Part shown: positions 15,751 through 24,480 of the stretch, in pieces
How the letters are laid out: every line of letters starts with the position of its first letter
How positions within the stretch are numbered: position 1 is the first letter of the stretch
DNA from: Halioglobus japonicus
GTDB lineage: Bacteria; Pseudomonadota; Gammaproteobacteria; Pseudomonadales; Halieaceae
Assembly (NCBI RefSeq): GCF_001983995.1
Contig: NZ_CP019450.1
Location: forward strand, 3,224,001-3,288,000
Reading direction: 5' to 3'
Length of the DNA stretch: 64,000 nt
Notes under the pieces: model-generated
Seen by the model: the letters and a program-made list of their open reading frames with translations, nothing else
Database searches by the model: none
Told to the model about the DNA's origin: nothing
Translations under genes and position numbers: made by a program

Positions 15751-16769
15751 AGCGCTTGTCGTATAGAAATAGTGCCATCGCGCTCATGAGTCTGCTGATG
15801 CTCGGCGCCGTGGCTTCTGTCACTCAAGGTGCAATGGCTATCCCGGCCAAAAAGAGTCTACTGGCACTGATTGACGCAGCCATTGGCAGCAACGCGGCTG
15901 ATCTGGCCAACTACCAGCGCGCAGTCATTGTCGAATTGCGCCTGCCACGAACTTTGCTCGCCTTACTGGTGGGCGCAATCCTTGCGCAATGTGGCGCGGC
16001 AATGCAGGGTATGTTTCGCAATCCGCTGGCAGACCCCGGTATTATCGGCGTGTCATCCGGCAGCGCTGTCGGGGCGGTGCTGGCGATATTTCTTTCGCCG
16101 CCCGAGCTGGCCTGGTGGATCGTCCCCCTGGGCGCCTTTGCCGCCGGATTCGGCACCAGCGTGCTTATCTACCAGTTGGCCAGAGGGTCCACAGGCACGT
16201 CGGTTTTCATTCTGCTTCTGGCGGGTATTGCCATCTCAGCGCTGGCAGGTGCATTTATTGGGTTTATCAGCTATATCGCTGACGACGCCCGGCTGCGGGA
16301 TCTCAGCTTGTGGCAAATGGGTTCTCTGGCCTCTGCTGACAGCGGCCGGCTCTGGATTCTAGCCGCCGCATTCGCGCTGATAGCCTGGCGACTGCAGCGC
16401 AGCGCCAACGGCCTCAACGCGCTGTTACTCGGCGAGGCTGAAGCTCGCCATCTGGGTATTGATGTCGAACAGCTAAAGCGCGAACTGGTGCTCCTGGTTG
16501 CGCTGGGTGTGGGGCTGGCGGTTTCTGCCGCGGGTGTCATTGGTTTCATCGGTCTGGTTGTGCCCCACTTTGTGCGCATGCTGACGGGACCCAATCACAC
16601 GACGCTACTGCCACTGGCGGCCCTGGGAGGAGCCTTGTTGCTACTGCTCGCTGATATCGGCGCACGACTTTTTCTCGCTCCGGCCGAACTACCCGTGGGC
16701 ATTTTGACCGCGCTTCTCGGCGCGCCCTTTTTTCTGGTGCTGCTATTGCAGCAGCGACAGCGAGCATAG
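15747..16769 (+). CDS. hutC: haem ABC transporter permease
   Basis: The 340-residue protein is a FecCD/BtuC-type permease with about nine or ten membrane segments. Family blocks are clear: LRLPRTLLALLVGAILAQCGAAMQGMFRNPLADPG, of which RLPRTL and NPLADP are the most diagnostic, then GIIGVSSGSAVGAVLAI and GFIGLVVPHFVRMLTGPNH. Two copies would form the channel through the inner membrane. It overlaps hutB by 4 bases and precedes hutD by 4 bases, so the three are one translational unit. Confidence 0.93.
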   Translation: MKRLSYRNSAIALMSLLMLGAVASVTQGAMAIPAKKSLLALIDAAIGSNAADLANYQRAVIVELRLPRTLLALLVGAILAQCGAAMQGMFRNPLADPGIIGVSSGSAVGAVLAIFLSPPELAWWIVPLGAFAAGFGTSVLIYQLARGSTGTSVFILLLAGIAISALAGAFIGFISYIADDARLRDLSLWQMGSLASADSGRLWILAAAFALIAWRLQRSANGLNALLLGEAEARHLGIDVEQLKRELVLLVALGVGLAVSAAGVIGFIGLVVPHFVRMLTGPNHTTLLPLAALGGALLLLLADIGARLFLAPAELPVGILTALLGAPFFLVLLLQQRQRA

Positions 16770-16773
16770 CCAC

Positions 16774-17535
16774 ATGTTGCACGTACACGATCTCAAGTTC
16801 AGCCGCGGGCGCGAATTCATCCTGCAAGTTGCCGACTGGCGGGCTAGTCCCGGTCACGTGCAAGCAGTGCTGGGAACCAATGGCGCGGGTAAATCGACAT
16901 TCCTCAAACTGCTGTGCGGCGAGGAGGCTCCTACCGGCGGCGACATAAGGTTGCACGGACAACGCCTGCAAGACTGGAGCGCACTGGAACGCGCCCGCCA
17001 TCTCGGCGTACTCCCCCAGGCCAGCTCATTGAGTTTTGCGTTCTCCGCTGAAGAAGTGGTGTCACTGGGCCTGACTCCGTTGAACACCGGCTGGCGCAAC
17101 GCGCAACATACCGTGCGAGCCGTGATGCGCGCGACCGACTGTGCCCATCTGGCGAAAAAGCCCTATCCGCGTCTGTCCGGTGGCGAGCGGCAGCGTATTC
17201 ACCTGGCCCGGGTGTTGGTGCAGCTCAGCCAGGCAGAACACGCGCCGGTGCTCTTATTAGACGAACCCACTTCTGCTCAGGATCTCGGCCAGCAACACCG
17301 CATGCTGGAACTCGCCAGCGGCCTCGCTCGCGAACACAACTATGCTGTTGTGGCCATTCTCCATGATCTGAACCTGACACTGCGCCACACCACTCACTGC
17401 CTGCATCTCGATGCCGGCCGCAGCGTGGCCCAGGGCGCGCCGCAGGAAGTGTTGAGCAGTGACAGCATAGCGAAATACTGGGGTTACAACGCGCAACTCA
17501 TGCGCACCGCCGATGGTGCTCTCGTGGTCGCCTGA
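16774..17535 (+). CDS. hutD: haem ABC transporter ATP-binding protein
   Basis: The 253-residue ATPase has Walker A (GTNGAGKST, residues about 34-42), the ABC signature LSGGERQRIHLARVL and Walker B VLLLDEPTSAQD with the switch His in ILHDLN. The length fits HmuV/HutD proteins of about 255 residues. It powers haem import with HutBC and sits directly after hutC. No terminator is visible immediately downstream on this strand; the strong hairpin at 17677 serves the minus strand. Confidence 0.93.
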   Translation: MLHVHDLKFSRGREFILQVADWRASPGHVQAVLGTNGAGKSTFLKLLCGEEAPTGGDIRLHGQRLQDWSALERARHLGVLPQASSLSFAFSAEEVVSLGLTPLNTGWRNAQHTVRAVMRATDCAHLAKKPYPRLSGGERQRIHLARVLVQLSQAEHAPVLLLDEPTSAQDLGQQHRMLELASGLAREHNYAVVAILHDLNLTLRHTTHCLHLDAGRSVAQGAPQEVLSSDSIAKYWGYNAQLMRTADGALVVA

Positions 17536-17676
17536 CCTTTTCGCCCTTTCTGCTTCTACGCTGCCGCGCAGGCACAGTCTTCTTCTGTCCCGCGTGCGGG
17601 CTTGTAAAGATGAGCAACACCATCACGTCAGCGCTGTGACATAACCGGCCTGCGACCATCCACCCTCTTGCAAGGC

Positions 17677-17716
17677 AAAAAAAAGCCCGCCGGTTGCTCA
17701 CACCGGCGGGCTTTAA
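17677..17716 (-). terminator. strong rho-independent terminator, minus strand
   Basis: A 13-bp perfect stem (AAAGCCCGCCGGT with its complement) across a 6-base loop ends in eight T residues on the minus strand. It cannot serve hutD, which runs the other way, so something on the minus strand between here and 17.9 kb is transcribed. Confidence 0.9.
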
Positions 17717-17872
17717 GCTCCACACATTTACATGAAGACAATTGTCTTCTGAAGGCCGAGGTGGACCTCCATGCTGCCAAAGCGTCACTCCGGGGGAGAC
17801 TCCATTGCTCCTCTTTGACAACTGGCTAAGCGAACTCCCCCGTTACCGGGAATTCCCCGTCCGCTCAACCAT
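17677..17872 (-). ncRNA. candidate Fur-controlled small RNA
   Basis: A roughly 200-base minus-strand unit has a promoter overlapped by a Fur-box-like site at its start and a strong intrinsic terminator at its end, but no credible protein. Short frames of 6 to 9 codons occur, and a TTG-initiated frame would run through the terminator. Inside is a perfect 16-base palindrome (GAAGACAATTGTCTTC) able to form a hairpin. It lies beside the haem-uptake genes. This layout is that of iron-responsive small RNAs such as RyhB or PrrF, though I see no sequence match to them. A HemP-type small protein was looked for and not found. Confidence 0.5.
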
Positions 17873-17873
17873 A

Positions 17874-17907
17874 TGAGAATTATTATCATTCCCAGTCGCA
17901 TTTGCAA
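17874..17907 (-). promoter_or_regulatory. promoter with overlapping Fur-box-like site
   Basis: On the minus strand TTGCAA, a 17-base spacer and AATAAT form a promoter. The stretch GGGAATGATAATAATTCTCA (+ strand about 17874-17893) resembles a Fur box and covers the -10 region. The predicted transcript runs toward the terminator at 17677. The site is too far from hutD to regulate it. Confidence 0.6.
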
Positions 17908-17933
17908 GCAGAGAATGAAAAAAAATTGATCTT

Positions 17934-18598
17934 CTACAACAGGCTGTCCAGCGCCTCACAGACCTGCTCGACCTTGGCGTCATCAAGCGCATCAGCATGG
18001 GGTGCCGCAAACTGCCCCTGATCGTTGTCGAAGTACTGACCGGAGGCCGCGCCAAACTCATCGTCGAGGCAGGCCCTGACCAGAATGTCTACGCCGATGC
18101 TGAGATCGTTGCCGGCAACACCGAACCCCTCCTTCACCATTTTACTGGCGAGCATAGATGCCGGATTCACTGCGACGACGGCCGGCCCTTCGGCCAAGCC
18201 CATTTTGCGCGACCACATGGTCAGGGCCAGTTTGCTCTGGGCATAGGCACCAAAGTGATCGGGAATCTGAACCTTCCCTGCAAGCGCATCCAGATCGACG
18301 GGAGCCTGCGCGGCGGATGACGGGTTCACTACCCTGCCCTCGTTGCCCAGCAATGGCAGCAGGCGACGCGTTAACAGCAGCGGCGCCAGCGCGTTGACGA
18401 CGAAGCGCACGTCCATGCCGTTAGCGAGTACCGGGGCAGGCGTGCGTGTTCCTCAACCGCATGGGCCGCAGCGTCGAGCTTGGCCGGATTGCGCCCGTGG
18501 ATCAGCACCTCGCGCCCCATTGCCGCCAGTTTTTTAGCTGTCTCCAGACCGATGCCATCGGTGGCACCGGTGATCAGCATTTTCTTATTCATCTGCAT
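17934..18598 (-). pseudogene. short-chain dehydrogenase, internally deleted and frameshifted
   Basis: The N-terminus is a normal SDR start (MLITGATDGIGLETAKKLAA, then VLIHGRNPAKLDAA), but after about 55 residues the frame changes near 18433-18437 and continues at [20 protein letters not shown]. Adding one base to the G run there restores one frame of about 221 residues. The segment that should hold the third to fourth strands and the NNAG motif, about 45 residues, is still absent. The catalytic YAQSKLAL is present. The indel may be a sequence error, but the deletion looks real, so the enzyme is probably dead. Confidence 0.65.
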
Positions 18599-18616
18599 GA
18601 TTTCCTCAAGTCAGAT

Positions 18617-21600
18617 TTATTCCTCCAGCCCGAATAACTGAGTGTTGCCGCCGCGGGCCACGACGTTCTCGGTGCGGGTACGCTCCGTGGCGAAGCGCAA
18701 CAGGTAGTTCGGGCCACCCGCCTTGGGTCCGGTGCCGGACAGGCCGTGACCGCCAAATGGATTCACACCCGGCACGGCACCAACCATATTGCGGTTGATA
18801 TAGGTGTTGCCGACATGCGTTGCACGGAACACCTCACGGGCGAACGCATCGATACGGCTGTGCACCCCCAGGGTCAGGCCATAACCACTGGCATTGATGT
18901 CATCATAGATTCGCGGCAGGTCGGCGACCTTGTAACGAATCACATGCAGTATAGGGCCAAACACCTCGCGCTCGAGCTGACCGAGTTTTTCGATTTCGTA
19001 AACCTGCGGGGCAAAGAAGTTACCCTCGCGGTGGGCGGCGTCGAGTTCGCAGCTGGCGAGTAGTTTCCCCTCGCGCTGCATGCGTTGCTCGTGACGCTCC
19101 AGCATCTGGCGCGCGTCCAGGTCAATCACGGGACCGATATCTGTGCTCAGCGCCGCGGGGTCACCGAGTTTCAATTCAGCCATGGCACCGCGCAGCATGG
19201 TGATGATGTTATCCGCCACATCCTCCTGTAAATACAGTACGCGCAGCGCACTGCAACGCTGGCCGGCACTCTGAAAGGCAGAGCTGATAACGTCGTCAAC
19301 CACCTGTTCCGGCAGGGCCGTTGAGTCAACCAGCATGACATTGAGGCCGCCTGTCTCGGCAATCAACGGCAGGATAGTACCGTCACGCTCCGCAAGTTGA
19401 CGGTTGATCAGCTTTGCCGTGTCTGTAGAACCCGTGAATACGACACCGGCCAGGTGCGGATCACGAACCGCCGCGCCGCCCACTGTGGCGCCGTCACCGG
19501 GTAACAATTGCAATGCATCACCGGGCACACCGGCGCGGTGCAGAATATCCACGGCGCGTGCCGCGATCAGCGGTGTCTGCTCGGCAGGTTTGGCGACCAC
19601 AGAATTGCCCGCGACCAGTGCGGCGACCACCTGGCCGGCAAAAATAGCCAGGGGGAAATTCCAGGGACTGATGCAGAGAAACACACCGCGTCCGTGCCAG
19701 CTGAGTCGATTATCCTCACCCGTAGGCCCGGGAAGATGATCATCGCCGCGCAAACTGTGCTGCCCCTGGCGCGCGTAGTAGCGGCAGAAATCCACCGCCT
19801 CGCGCACCTCGGACAGGGCGTCATCAATCGTGCGTCCGGCCTCGGCGACAATCAGCCCCATCAGCGATTCGCACTCCTGCTCCAGCAAATCGGCCGCGCG
19901 TTCAAGACAGGCAGCGCGTGCATCGATACCCAATGCATCCCAGGCCGGCTGGGCGGCATAGGCGCGCGCCATAGCCTCAGTCACCTGGGCCGGACTGGCG
20001 TCGATAACTTTGCCCACCTGAACGCTGTGATCGGCCGGCGAGATGACCAGCGTTGAGTCGCCAGGTTTGCGCTCTCCCCCAATGACAGGGCCGGCTAAAG
20101 CGTCAGGTCGAACGCCTGCAGCCATGGCTTCCAGTAGTGGCGAAACCGCGACCGGGTCGGCCAGATCAATGCCGCGGGAATTTTGCCAGGACACATTCGC
20201 CTGCTGGTACAGATCGATGGGCAGCGGGATACGACTGTGACGATACGGCTGCGACGACCGGGTGAGATCCACCTGGTCCGTAATGAGTTCTGCCGCAGGT
20301 ACCTGTGCATCGAGGAAACGGTTCACGAACGAGCTATTGGCGCCGTTTTCCAGTAGACGTCGAACCAGGTAAGGCAGCAGGTCACGGTGATTGCCGACCG
20401 GCGCGTACACGCGGATAGCCGTCTGCGGTGAGGCTTCCTGAACCTGGTCATACAGCAGATGGCCCATGCCGTGTAAGCGCTGAAACTCGAATGCGGCAGG
20501 GTCGGGGGCCAGCGCCTGAACCAATGCCACGGTATGGGCGTTGTGCGTAGCGAATTGAGGGAAGATATCCTTAGGGGCACTTAACAGCACCTGGGCACAA
20601 ACCTGGTACGACAAATCCGTGTGGCACTTGCGAGTAAATACCGGGTAATCCGCCAAACCCATTTCCTGAGCATGTTTTATCTCACCGTCCCAGTAGGCAC
20701 CTTTCACCAGTCGCACCATCAACCGGCGCTGGGCACTCTCGGCGAGCGCAATCAACCAGCGGGCCACTTCCACGGCGCGCTTCTGGTAAGCCTGCAGCAC
20801 GAAACCCAGGCCGTCCCAGCCACGTAAATCGGGATCGCGGGCCAGGGCTTCAAAGAGGTCTAGGGAGAGGTCGAGTCGGTCGGCTTCCTCGGCGTCGATA
20901 CTGAACCCGATATTGCCCTGCTTTGCCATCAGCGCCAGGGCCTTAACCCTGGGCAGCAACTCCGCGACCACCCGGCGCTTTTGTCGGTATTCATACCGCG
21001 GGTGCAGCGCCGACAGTTTGACTGAAATACCGTCAGACTGAATCACGCCCTCGCGACTACCGAGGCGGACAATGCACTCGATGGCCTGCGCATAGGCGTC
21101 ATAGTAGCGCAGGGCGTCGGCGTCGGTGCGCGCTCCCTCTCCCAGCATATCGAACGAAAAACGCGTGCCGGGGCGATTACCGGCAACCCCTTTTTGCACG
21201 CCCTCCTCTATGGTGCGGCCCAAGACATACTGCCCGCCCATAATCTTCATGGCCTGGAGCACAGCGCGACGCACCACGGGTTCGCCCATGCCGCTGACCA
21301 GTTTTTTCATCCAGGAGGCGGTGTCACCGGTGATTTCATCATCCAGATGGACGATGCGTCCGGTCAACATCAGGCCCCATACCGAGGCATTCACAAAACG
21401 CGAACCGGATTTGCCTTTGTGGGCAGCCCAGTCACCGGAGAGAATTTTTTCGGCGATAAGCTTGTCCGCCGTTTCCTGATCCGGCACCCGCAGCAGGGAT
21501 TCCGCCAGACACATCAGCGCGATGCCTTCTTTGTTCGACAGACCGAACTCCTGCAGGAACGCATCGAGGGTGCCGGCGCGATCGCTTTGGCCGCGACACT

Positions 21601-21757
21601 GCTCCACCAACTGAATCGCGTCAGTGCGAATCTGATCGCGAGCCTCAGCGCCGAGGCGACAGGCATCCAACAGCCCCGCCACAGTCTTGTGCTCGTCGGC
21701 GCAATACGCCCCACGGATGTTATCCCGGTAGTGTTGCAAGGTATCAGTCACAGCCAT
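18617..21757 (-). CDS. putA: bifunctional proline dehydrogenase/P5C dehydrogenase
   Basis: The protein of about 1046 residues oxidises proline to glutamate in two steps. The FAD-dependent proline dehydrogenase half (about residues 130-460) contains SIDAEEADRLDLSLDLFEAL and RLVKGAYWDGEIK. The aldehyde dehydrogenase half (about 530-1040) has SPWNFPLAIFAGQ, the general-base Glu in AETGGLN and the catalytic Cys in SAGQRCSALRV near residue 830. There is no N-terminal ribbon-helix-helix, so unlike the E. coli enzyme it does not repress its own gene. The divergent Lrp-type gene fits that job. I chose the ATG at 21757, preceded by AAGGAGA. Confidence 0.96.
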   Translation of the reverse strand: MAVTDTLQHYRDNIRGAYCADEHKTVAGLLDACRLGAEARDQIRTDAIQLVEQCRGQSDRAGTLDAFLQEFGLSNKEGIALMCLAESLLRVPDQETADKLIAEKILSGDWAAHKGKSGSRFVNASVWGLMLTGRIVHLDDEITGDTASWMKKLVSGMGEPVVRRAVLQAMKIMGGQYVLGRTIEEGVQKGVAGNRPGTRFSFDMLGEGARTDADALRYYDAYAQAIECIVRLGSREGVIQSDGISVKLSALHPRYEYRQKRRVVAELLPRVKALALMAKQGNIGFSIDAEEADRLDLSLDLFEALARDPDLRGWDGLGFVLQAYQKRAVEVARWLIALAESAQRRLMVRLVKGAYWDGEIKHAQEMGLADYPVFTRKCHTDLSYQVCAQVLLSAPKDIFPQFATHNAHTVALVQALAPDPAAFEFQRLHGMGHLLYDQVQEASPQTAIRVYAPVGNHRDLLPYLVRRLLENGANSSFVNRFLDAQVPAAELITDQVDLTRSSQPYRHSRIPLPIDLYQQANVSWQNSRGIDLADPVAVSPLLEAMAAGVRPDALAGPVIGGERKPGDSTLVISPADHSVQVGKVIDASPAQVTEAMARAYAAQPAWDALGIDARAACLERAADLLEQECESLMGLIVAEAGRTIDDALSEVREAVDFCRYYARQGQHSLRGDDHLPGPTGEDNRLSWHGRGVFLCISPWNFPLAIFAGQVVAALVAGNSVVAKPAEQTPLIAARAVDILHRAGVPGDALQLLPGDGATVGGAAVRDPHLAGVVFTGSTDTAKLINRQLAERDGTILPLIAETGGLNVMLVDSTALPEQVVDDVISSAFQSAGQRCSALRVLYLQEDVADNIITMLRGAMAELKLGDPAALSTDIGPVIDLDARQMLERHEQRMQREGKLLASCELDAAHREGNFFAPQVYEIEKLGQLEREVFGPILHVIRYKVADLPRIYDDINASGYGLTLGVHSRIDAFAREVFRATHVGNTYINRNMVGAVPGVNPFGGHGLSGTGPKAGGPNYLLRFATERTRTENVVARGGNTQLFGLEE

Positions 21758-21790
21758 TCTCCTTAGTGTTTGGCTGTATTTTCCGTATTT

Positions 21791-21838
21791 AGCATAATAT
21801 TTGTCTCTTAATTTGCCACTTAAACAGCGTATTATGCT
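21791..21838. promoter_or_regulatory. candidate Lrp-type operator between putA and its regulator
   Basis: AGCATAATA (21791-21799) and TATTATGCT (21830-21838) are a perfect 9-base inverted repeat, AT-rich and centred in the 111-base divergent promoter region. Lrp-family proteins bind such sites, often as multimers. The assignment is inferred from position and symmetry. Confidence 0.55.
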
Positions 21839-21868
21839 GAACAACAGGGTTTATCAGGATTATTCACT

Positions 21869-22357
21869 ATGAACAAACGACTGCGTGAACTCGATCGAAC
21901 CGATCGCAAAATTCTGACCCTGCTCCAACAGGATGGCCGCATATCCAATGTAGACCTTGCCCGTGAAGTTGCACTGAGCCCGACACCCTGCCTGGAGCGA
22001 GTGCGGCGCCTGGAGCGCGAGGGCTACATAACCGGCTATGTCGCCCTGGCCGACCCGGCACGACTCCACGCCAATACCCTGGCCTTTATTCAGGTATCGC
22101 TGGTCAACACCAGCACTGAAATACTGCGCGAGTTCAATCAACGCATGCAGGCCCTGCCCCAAGTGGAATCCTGCCACATGGTGGCCGGCGGCTTTGACTA
22201 CCTGCTCAAGATTCGCTGCGCCGATATGCAGGACTACCAGCAATTCCTCGGCGAACACCTGGGCGCGATACCGATGATTTCCCAGACCCATACCTACGTG
22301 GTGATCGAGGAAGTAAAGAACGAGACCGCGATACCGGTGGCCCCCGCCAAAGCATAA
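21869..22357 (+). CDS. Lrp/AsnC-family regulator, probably of putA
   Basis: The 162-residue protein has an N-terminal winged helix-turn-helix (LDRTDRKILTLLQQDGRISN, then VDLAREVALSPTPCLERVRRLE) and a C-terminal RAM ligand domain (VESCHMVAGGFDYLLKIR). Divergent Lrp-type genes next to putA commonly activate it in response to proline (PutR/BkdR-like). It shares a short promoter region with putA that holds a 9-base inverted repeat. The ligand is inferred, not seen. Confidence 0.92.
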   Translation: MNKRLRELDRTDRKILTLLQQDGRISNVDLAREVALSPTPCLERVRRLEREGYITGYVALADPARLHANTLAFIQVSLVNTSTEILREFNQRMQALPQVESCHMVAGGFDYLLKIRCADMQDYQQFLGEHLGAIPMISQTHTYVVIEEVKNETAIPVAPAKA

Positions 22358-22449
22358 AAACAATCAGGTAGGCTTGTTTTATTTCATCAGCTCAGCTAGC
22401 GTAGACCTTCGGTTCCATAAGCCAATAAACAACACCGGAGTTCACAATC

Positions 22450-23217
22450 ATGAAATTTTCTCTCGGCCTTGAAGGCAAGAAGGCAGTCATCGTGGGCGGC
22501 GCCCGAGGTATTGGGCGCGCCACGGCAGAACTGCTGGTCGGCGGAGGCGCAGAAGTCGCTATTTGTGCCCGCGATGCCGCTACGGTAGATGAAGCGGTTG
22601 CCGCTCTCTCAGCAAACGGCGGTAACGCCTCTGGCGCCGCGGTCGATGTCACAGACAAGGCCGGCTATGAGGCCTGGATCCAGAGCTGCGGCGAAGCCAT
22701 GGGCACCATCGACATTCTCATCATCATGGCCAGCGGCGTTGGCGGTGCGGTGGACGAAGACTCCTGGCGCGCCAACTTTGAAACTACCATCATGGGAGCC
22801 AGCCGCGGTGTGGACGCCGCAGTCCCCTATCTCGCCAAATCTGACGCGGGCTCCATCGTGTTGATGAGTTCTACCGCGGCGGTAGAGAACTTCTTTGCCC
22901 CCCAGCCCTACAATGCCCTCAAGGCCGCACTGATCACCTACAGCAGCCAGCTCGCGCAGACCGTGGGTGAGCAGGGCATTCGGGTGAATTGCGTTTCCCC
23001 CGGCCCCACCTATTTCGACGGTGGCAACTGGGACATGGTGAACCAGGGTGCACCCGAAGTGTTCCAGCAGGTTGAGAGTGGCTTCCCCGGAGGCAAACTG
23101 GGCAGCGCTGAAGAGGTAGCGAACGCGGTCGTCTTCCTCGCCAGCCCCGCGGCCAGTTTTGTCACTGGCACCAACCTGGTGGTCGACGGTGGCTTTACCA
23201 AGCGCGTACAGTTCTAG
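22450..23217 (+). CDS. SDR-family oxidoreductase
   Basis: The 255-residue classical SDR has the cofactor loop GGARGIGRA and the catalytic Ser in VLMSSTAAVE, with Tyr and Lys in PYNALKAAL. The usual NNAG motif is replaced by IMASGVGG, an uncommon change also seen in some SDR subfamilies. The C-terminus ends in the usual TGTNLVVDGGFTKRVQF. It should reduce a carbonyl or oxidise an alcohol in the cytosol with NAD(P)(H). The substrate is unknown. It appears monocistronic and is followed by a terminator. Confidence 0.9.
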   Translation: MKFSLGLEGKKAVIVGGARGIGRATAELLVGGGAEVAICARDAATVDEAVAALSANGGNASGAAVDVTDKAGYEAWIQSCGEAMGTIDILIIMASGVGGAVDEDSWRANFETTIMGASRGVDAAVPYLAKSDAGSIVLMSSTAAVENFFAPQPYNALKAALITYSSQLAQTVGEQGIRVNCVSPGPTYFDGGNWDMVNQGAPEVFQQVESGFPGGKLGSAEEVANAVVFLASPAASFVTGTNLVVDGGFTKRVQF

Positions 23218-23238
23218 GCCCGCATCCACACTCGCAAT

Positions 23239-23261
23239 GGCGCCCACGGGGCGCCTTTTTT
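23239..23261 (+). terminator. rho-independent terminator
   Basis: A 7-bp GC stem (GGCGCCC/GGGCGCC) with a 3-base loop is followed by six T residues, 21 bases after the SDR stop codon. Confidence 0.88.
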
Positions 23262-23310
23262 GTTACTCGCGGTAATGCCCTGCCCGCCCCGAGGCTGCTA
23301 CACTCAGCAG

Positions 23311-24480
23311 ATGATAAATAAAGACCAGCGCGCGGGCCCCGCCAACCTGCCCAGTGCTGTACATCAGGAGAAACTGACCTTACTCCTGCAGCAGTCCCAT
23401 ATTGCCGCCTACATCTCTGTGGGGGTGGCCGCGATTCTGGTGGCTGTGCTTTGGGAGCAGCAATCGTCTGATCGCCTGCTGACATGGATGGGGGGCATTG
23501 TCGCCACAGCCAGTGTGCGCGTTGTCATGTACCAGAGCTTCCGGCGCCACCCCCCGGAGGTCGACGAAAACAGCCACCGGGAATTCATCTACTTCGCCGC
23601 CACCCTGACCTACTTTGCCTGGTGGGGCATTGGCAGCCTGTGGATCATGCCGAAGGCCTCCTACGCCGACCAGATCATTGTGCTGTACTTTATGATTGGT
23701 CTCGCCGGCAGCGCGGTGGCGGTATTCTCCGCCAACTGGCCGCTGCAAATCGGTGCAGTGGCACTGTTGCTGCTGCCCATTGTGTCCTGGTTTTTCGCCC
23801 AGGGCTCCCTGCCCGAAGCGGGTATGGCGACCGCCGGCCTCATATTCCTGCTATCGGCAACGCGCTCGGCACGGGTGCTGGCCGGCACCATCGACACCAA
23901 CCTGCGCCTCAAACACCAACTCATTAACGCCAATGCGGTCGCAGAACGACTGGCACGCGTCGACGAACTGACCAACCTCTACAACCGCCGCGCGTTCAAT
24001 GAGTACAGCCGCCTGCAGGCCGCCCAGGCGCAACGCACCGGCAATCCGCTGTCGCTGGTACTGCTGGACCTGGACCACTTCAAAGCTGTGAATGACAGTT
24101 ACGGCCACGCGGTGGGCGATGACGTATTGCAACACGTCGCGAAAATGCTGCGCGAGTCGGTGCGCGAGTCTGACATCTGCGGCCGGATCGGCGGAGAAGA
24201 GTTTGCGATTTTACTACCCGGGACCTCGGCGGAAAAAGCCCAGGTGGTGGCGGAAGCGCTGCGCCGTCAGCTGTATGAAATACCCTTCGCATTCCCCGAT
24301 GGCGAGGCGATTATTCACGCCAGTTTCGGCGTCGCCCAAGTACGCGGCGAATTCAGTGATGCATTGCAACAGGCTGACTCGGCACTGTATGCAGCCAAAA
24401 CCGCGGGCAGAAACAGGGTCGAACTGTGTGACAACGTCACGCCGATTCGCCGACCCGGCGGCGAGCAGAGTCGCCGCTAA
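23311..24480 (+). CDS. membrane diguanylate cyclase (GGDEF)
   Basis: The protein of about 389 residues has five to six membrane segments (about residues 25-200) and a C-terminal GGDEF domain (about 215-375). The active-site loop is GGEEF, and an RESD inhibitory-site motif lies five residues before it, so product feedback is expected. It should make cyclic di-GMP from GTP at the inner membrane in response to an unknown signal sensed by the membrane domain. I chose the ATG at 23311; earlier starts overlap the preceding terminator. Its end overlaps the convergent SDR gene by 4 bases. Confidence 0.92.
   Translation: MINKDQRAGPANLPSAVHQEKLTLLLQQSHIAAYISVGVAAILVAVLWEQQSSDRLLTWMGGIVATASVRVVMYQSFRRHPPEVDENSHREFIYFAATLTYFAWWGIGSLWIMPKASYADQIIVLYFMIGLAGSAVAVFSANWPLQIGAVALLLLPIVSWFFAQGSLPEAGMATAGLIFLLSATRSARVLAGTIDTNLRLKHQLINANAVAERLARVDELTNLYNRRAFNEYSRLQAAQAQRTGNPLSLVLLDLDHFKAVNDSYGHAVGDDVLQHVAKMLRESVRESDICGRIGGEEFAILLPGTSAEKAQVVAEALRRQLYEIPFAFPDGEAIIHASFGVAQVRGEFSDALQQADSALYAAKTAGRNRVELCDNVTPIRRPGGEQSRR

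Noticed and set aside
17498..17821. 107-codon minus-strand frame starting at TTG, considered as a HemP-type haem uptake peptide
   Set aside because: It runs straight through a strong terminator into hutD antisense, and lacks the HemP signature, so a non-coding RNA is the better reading.
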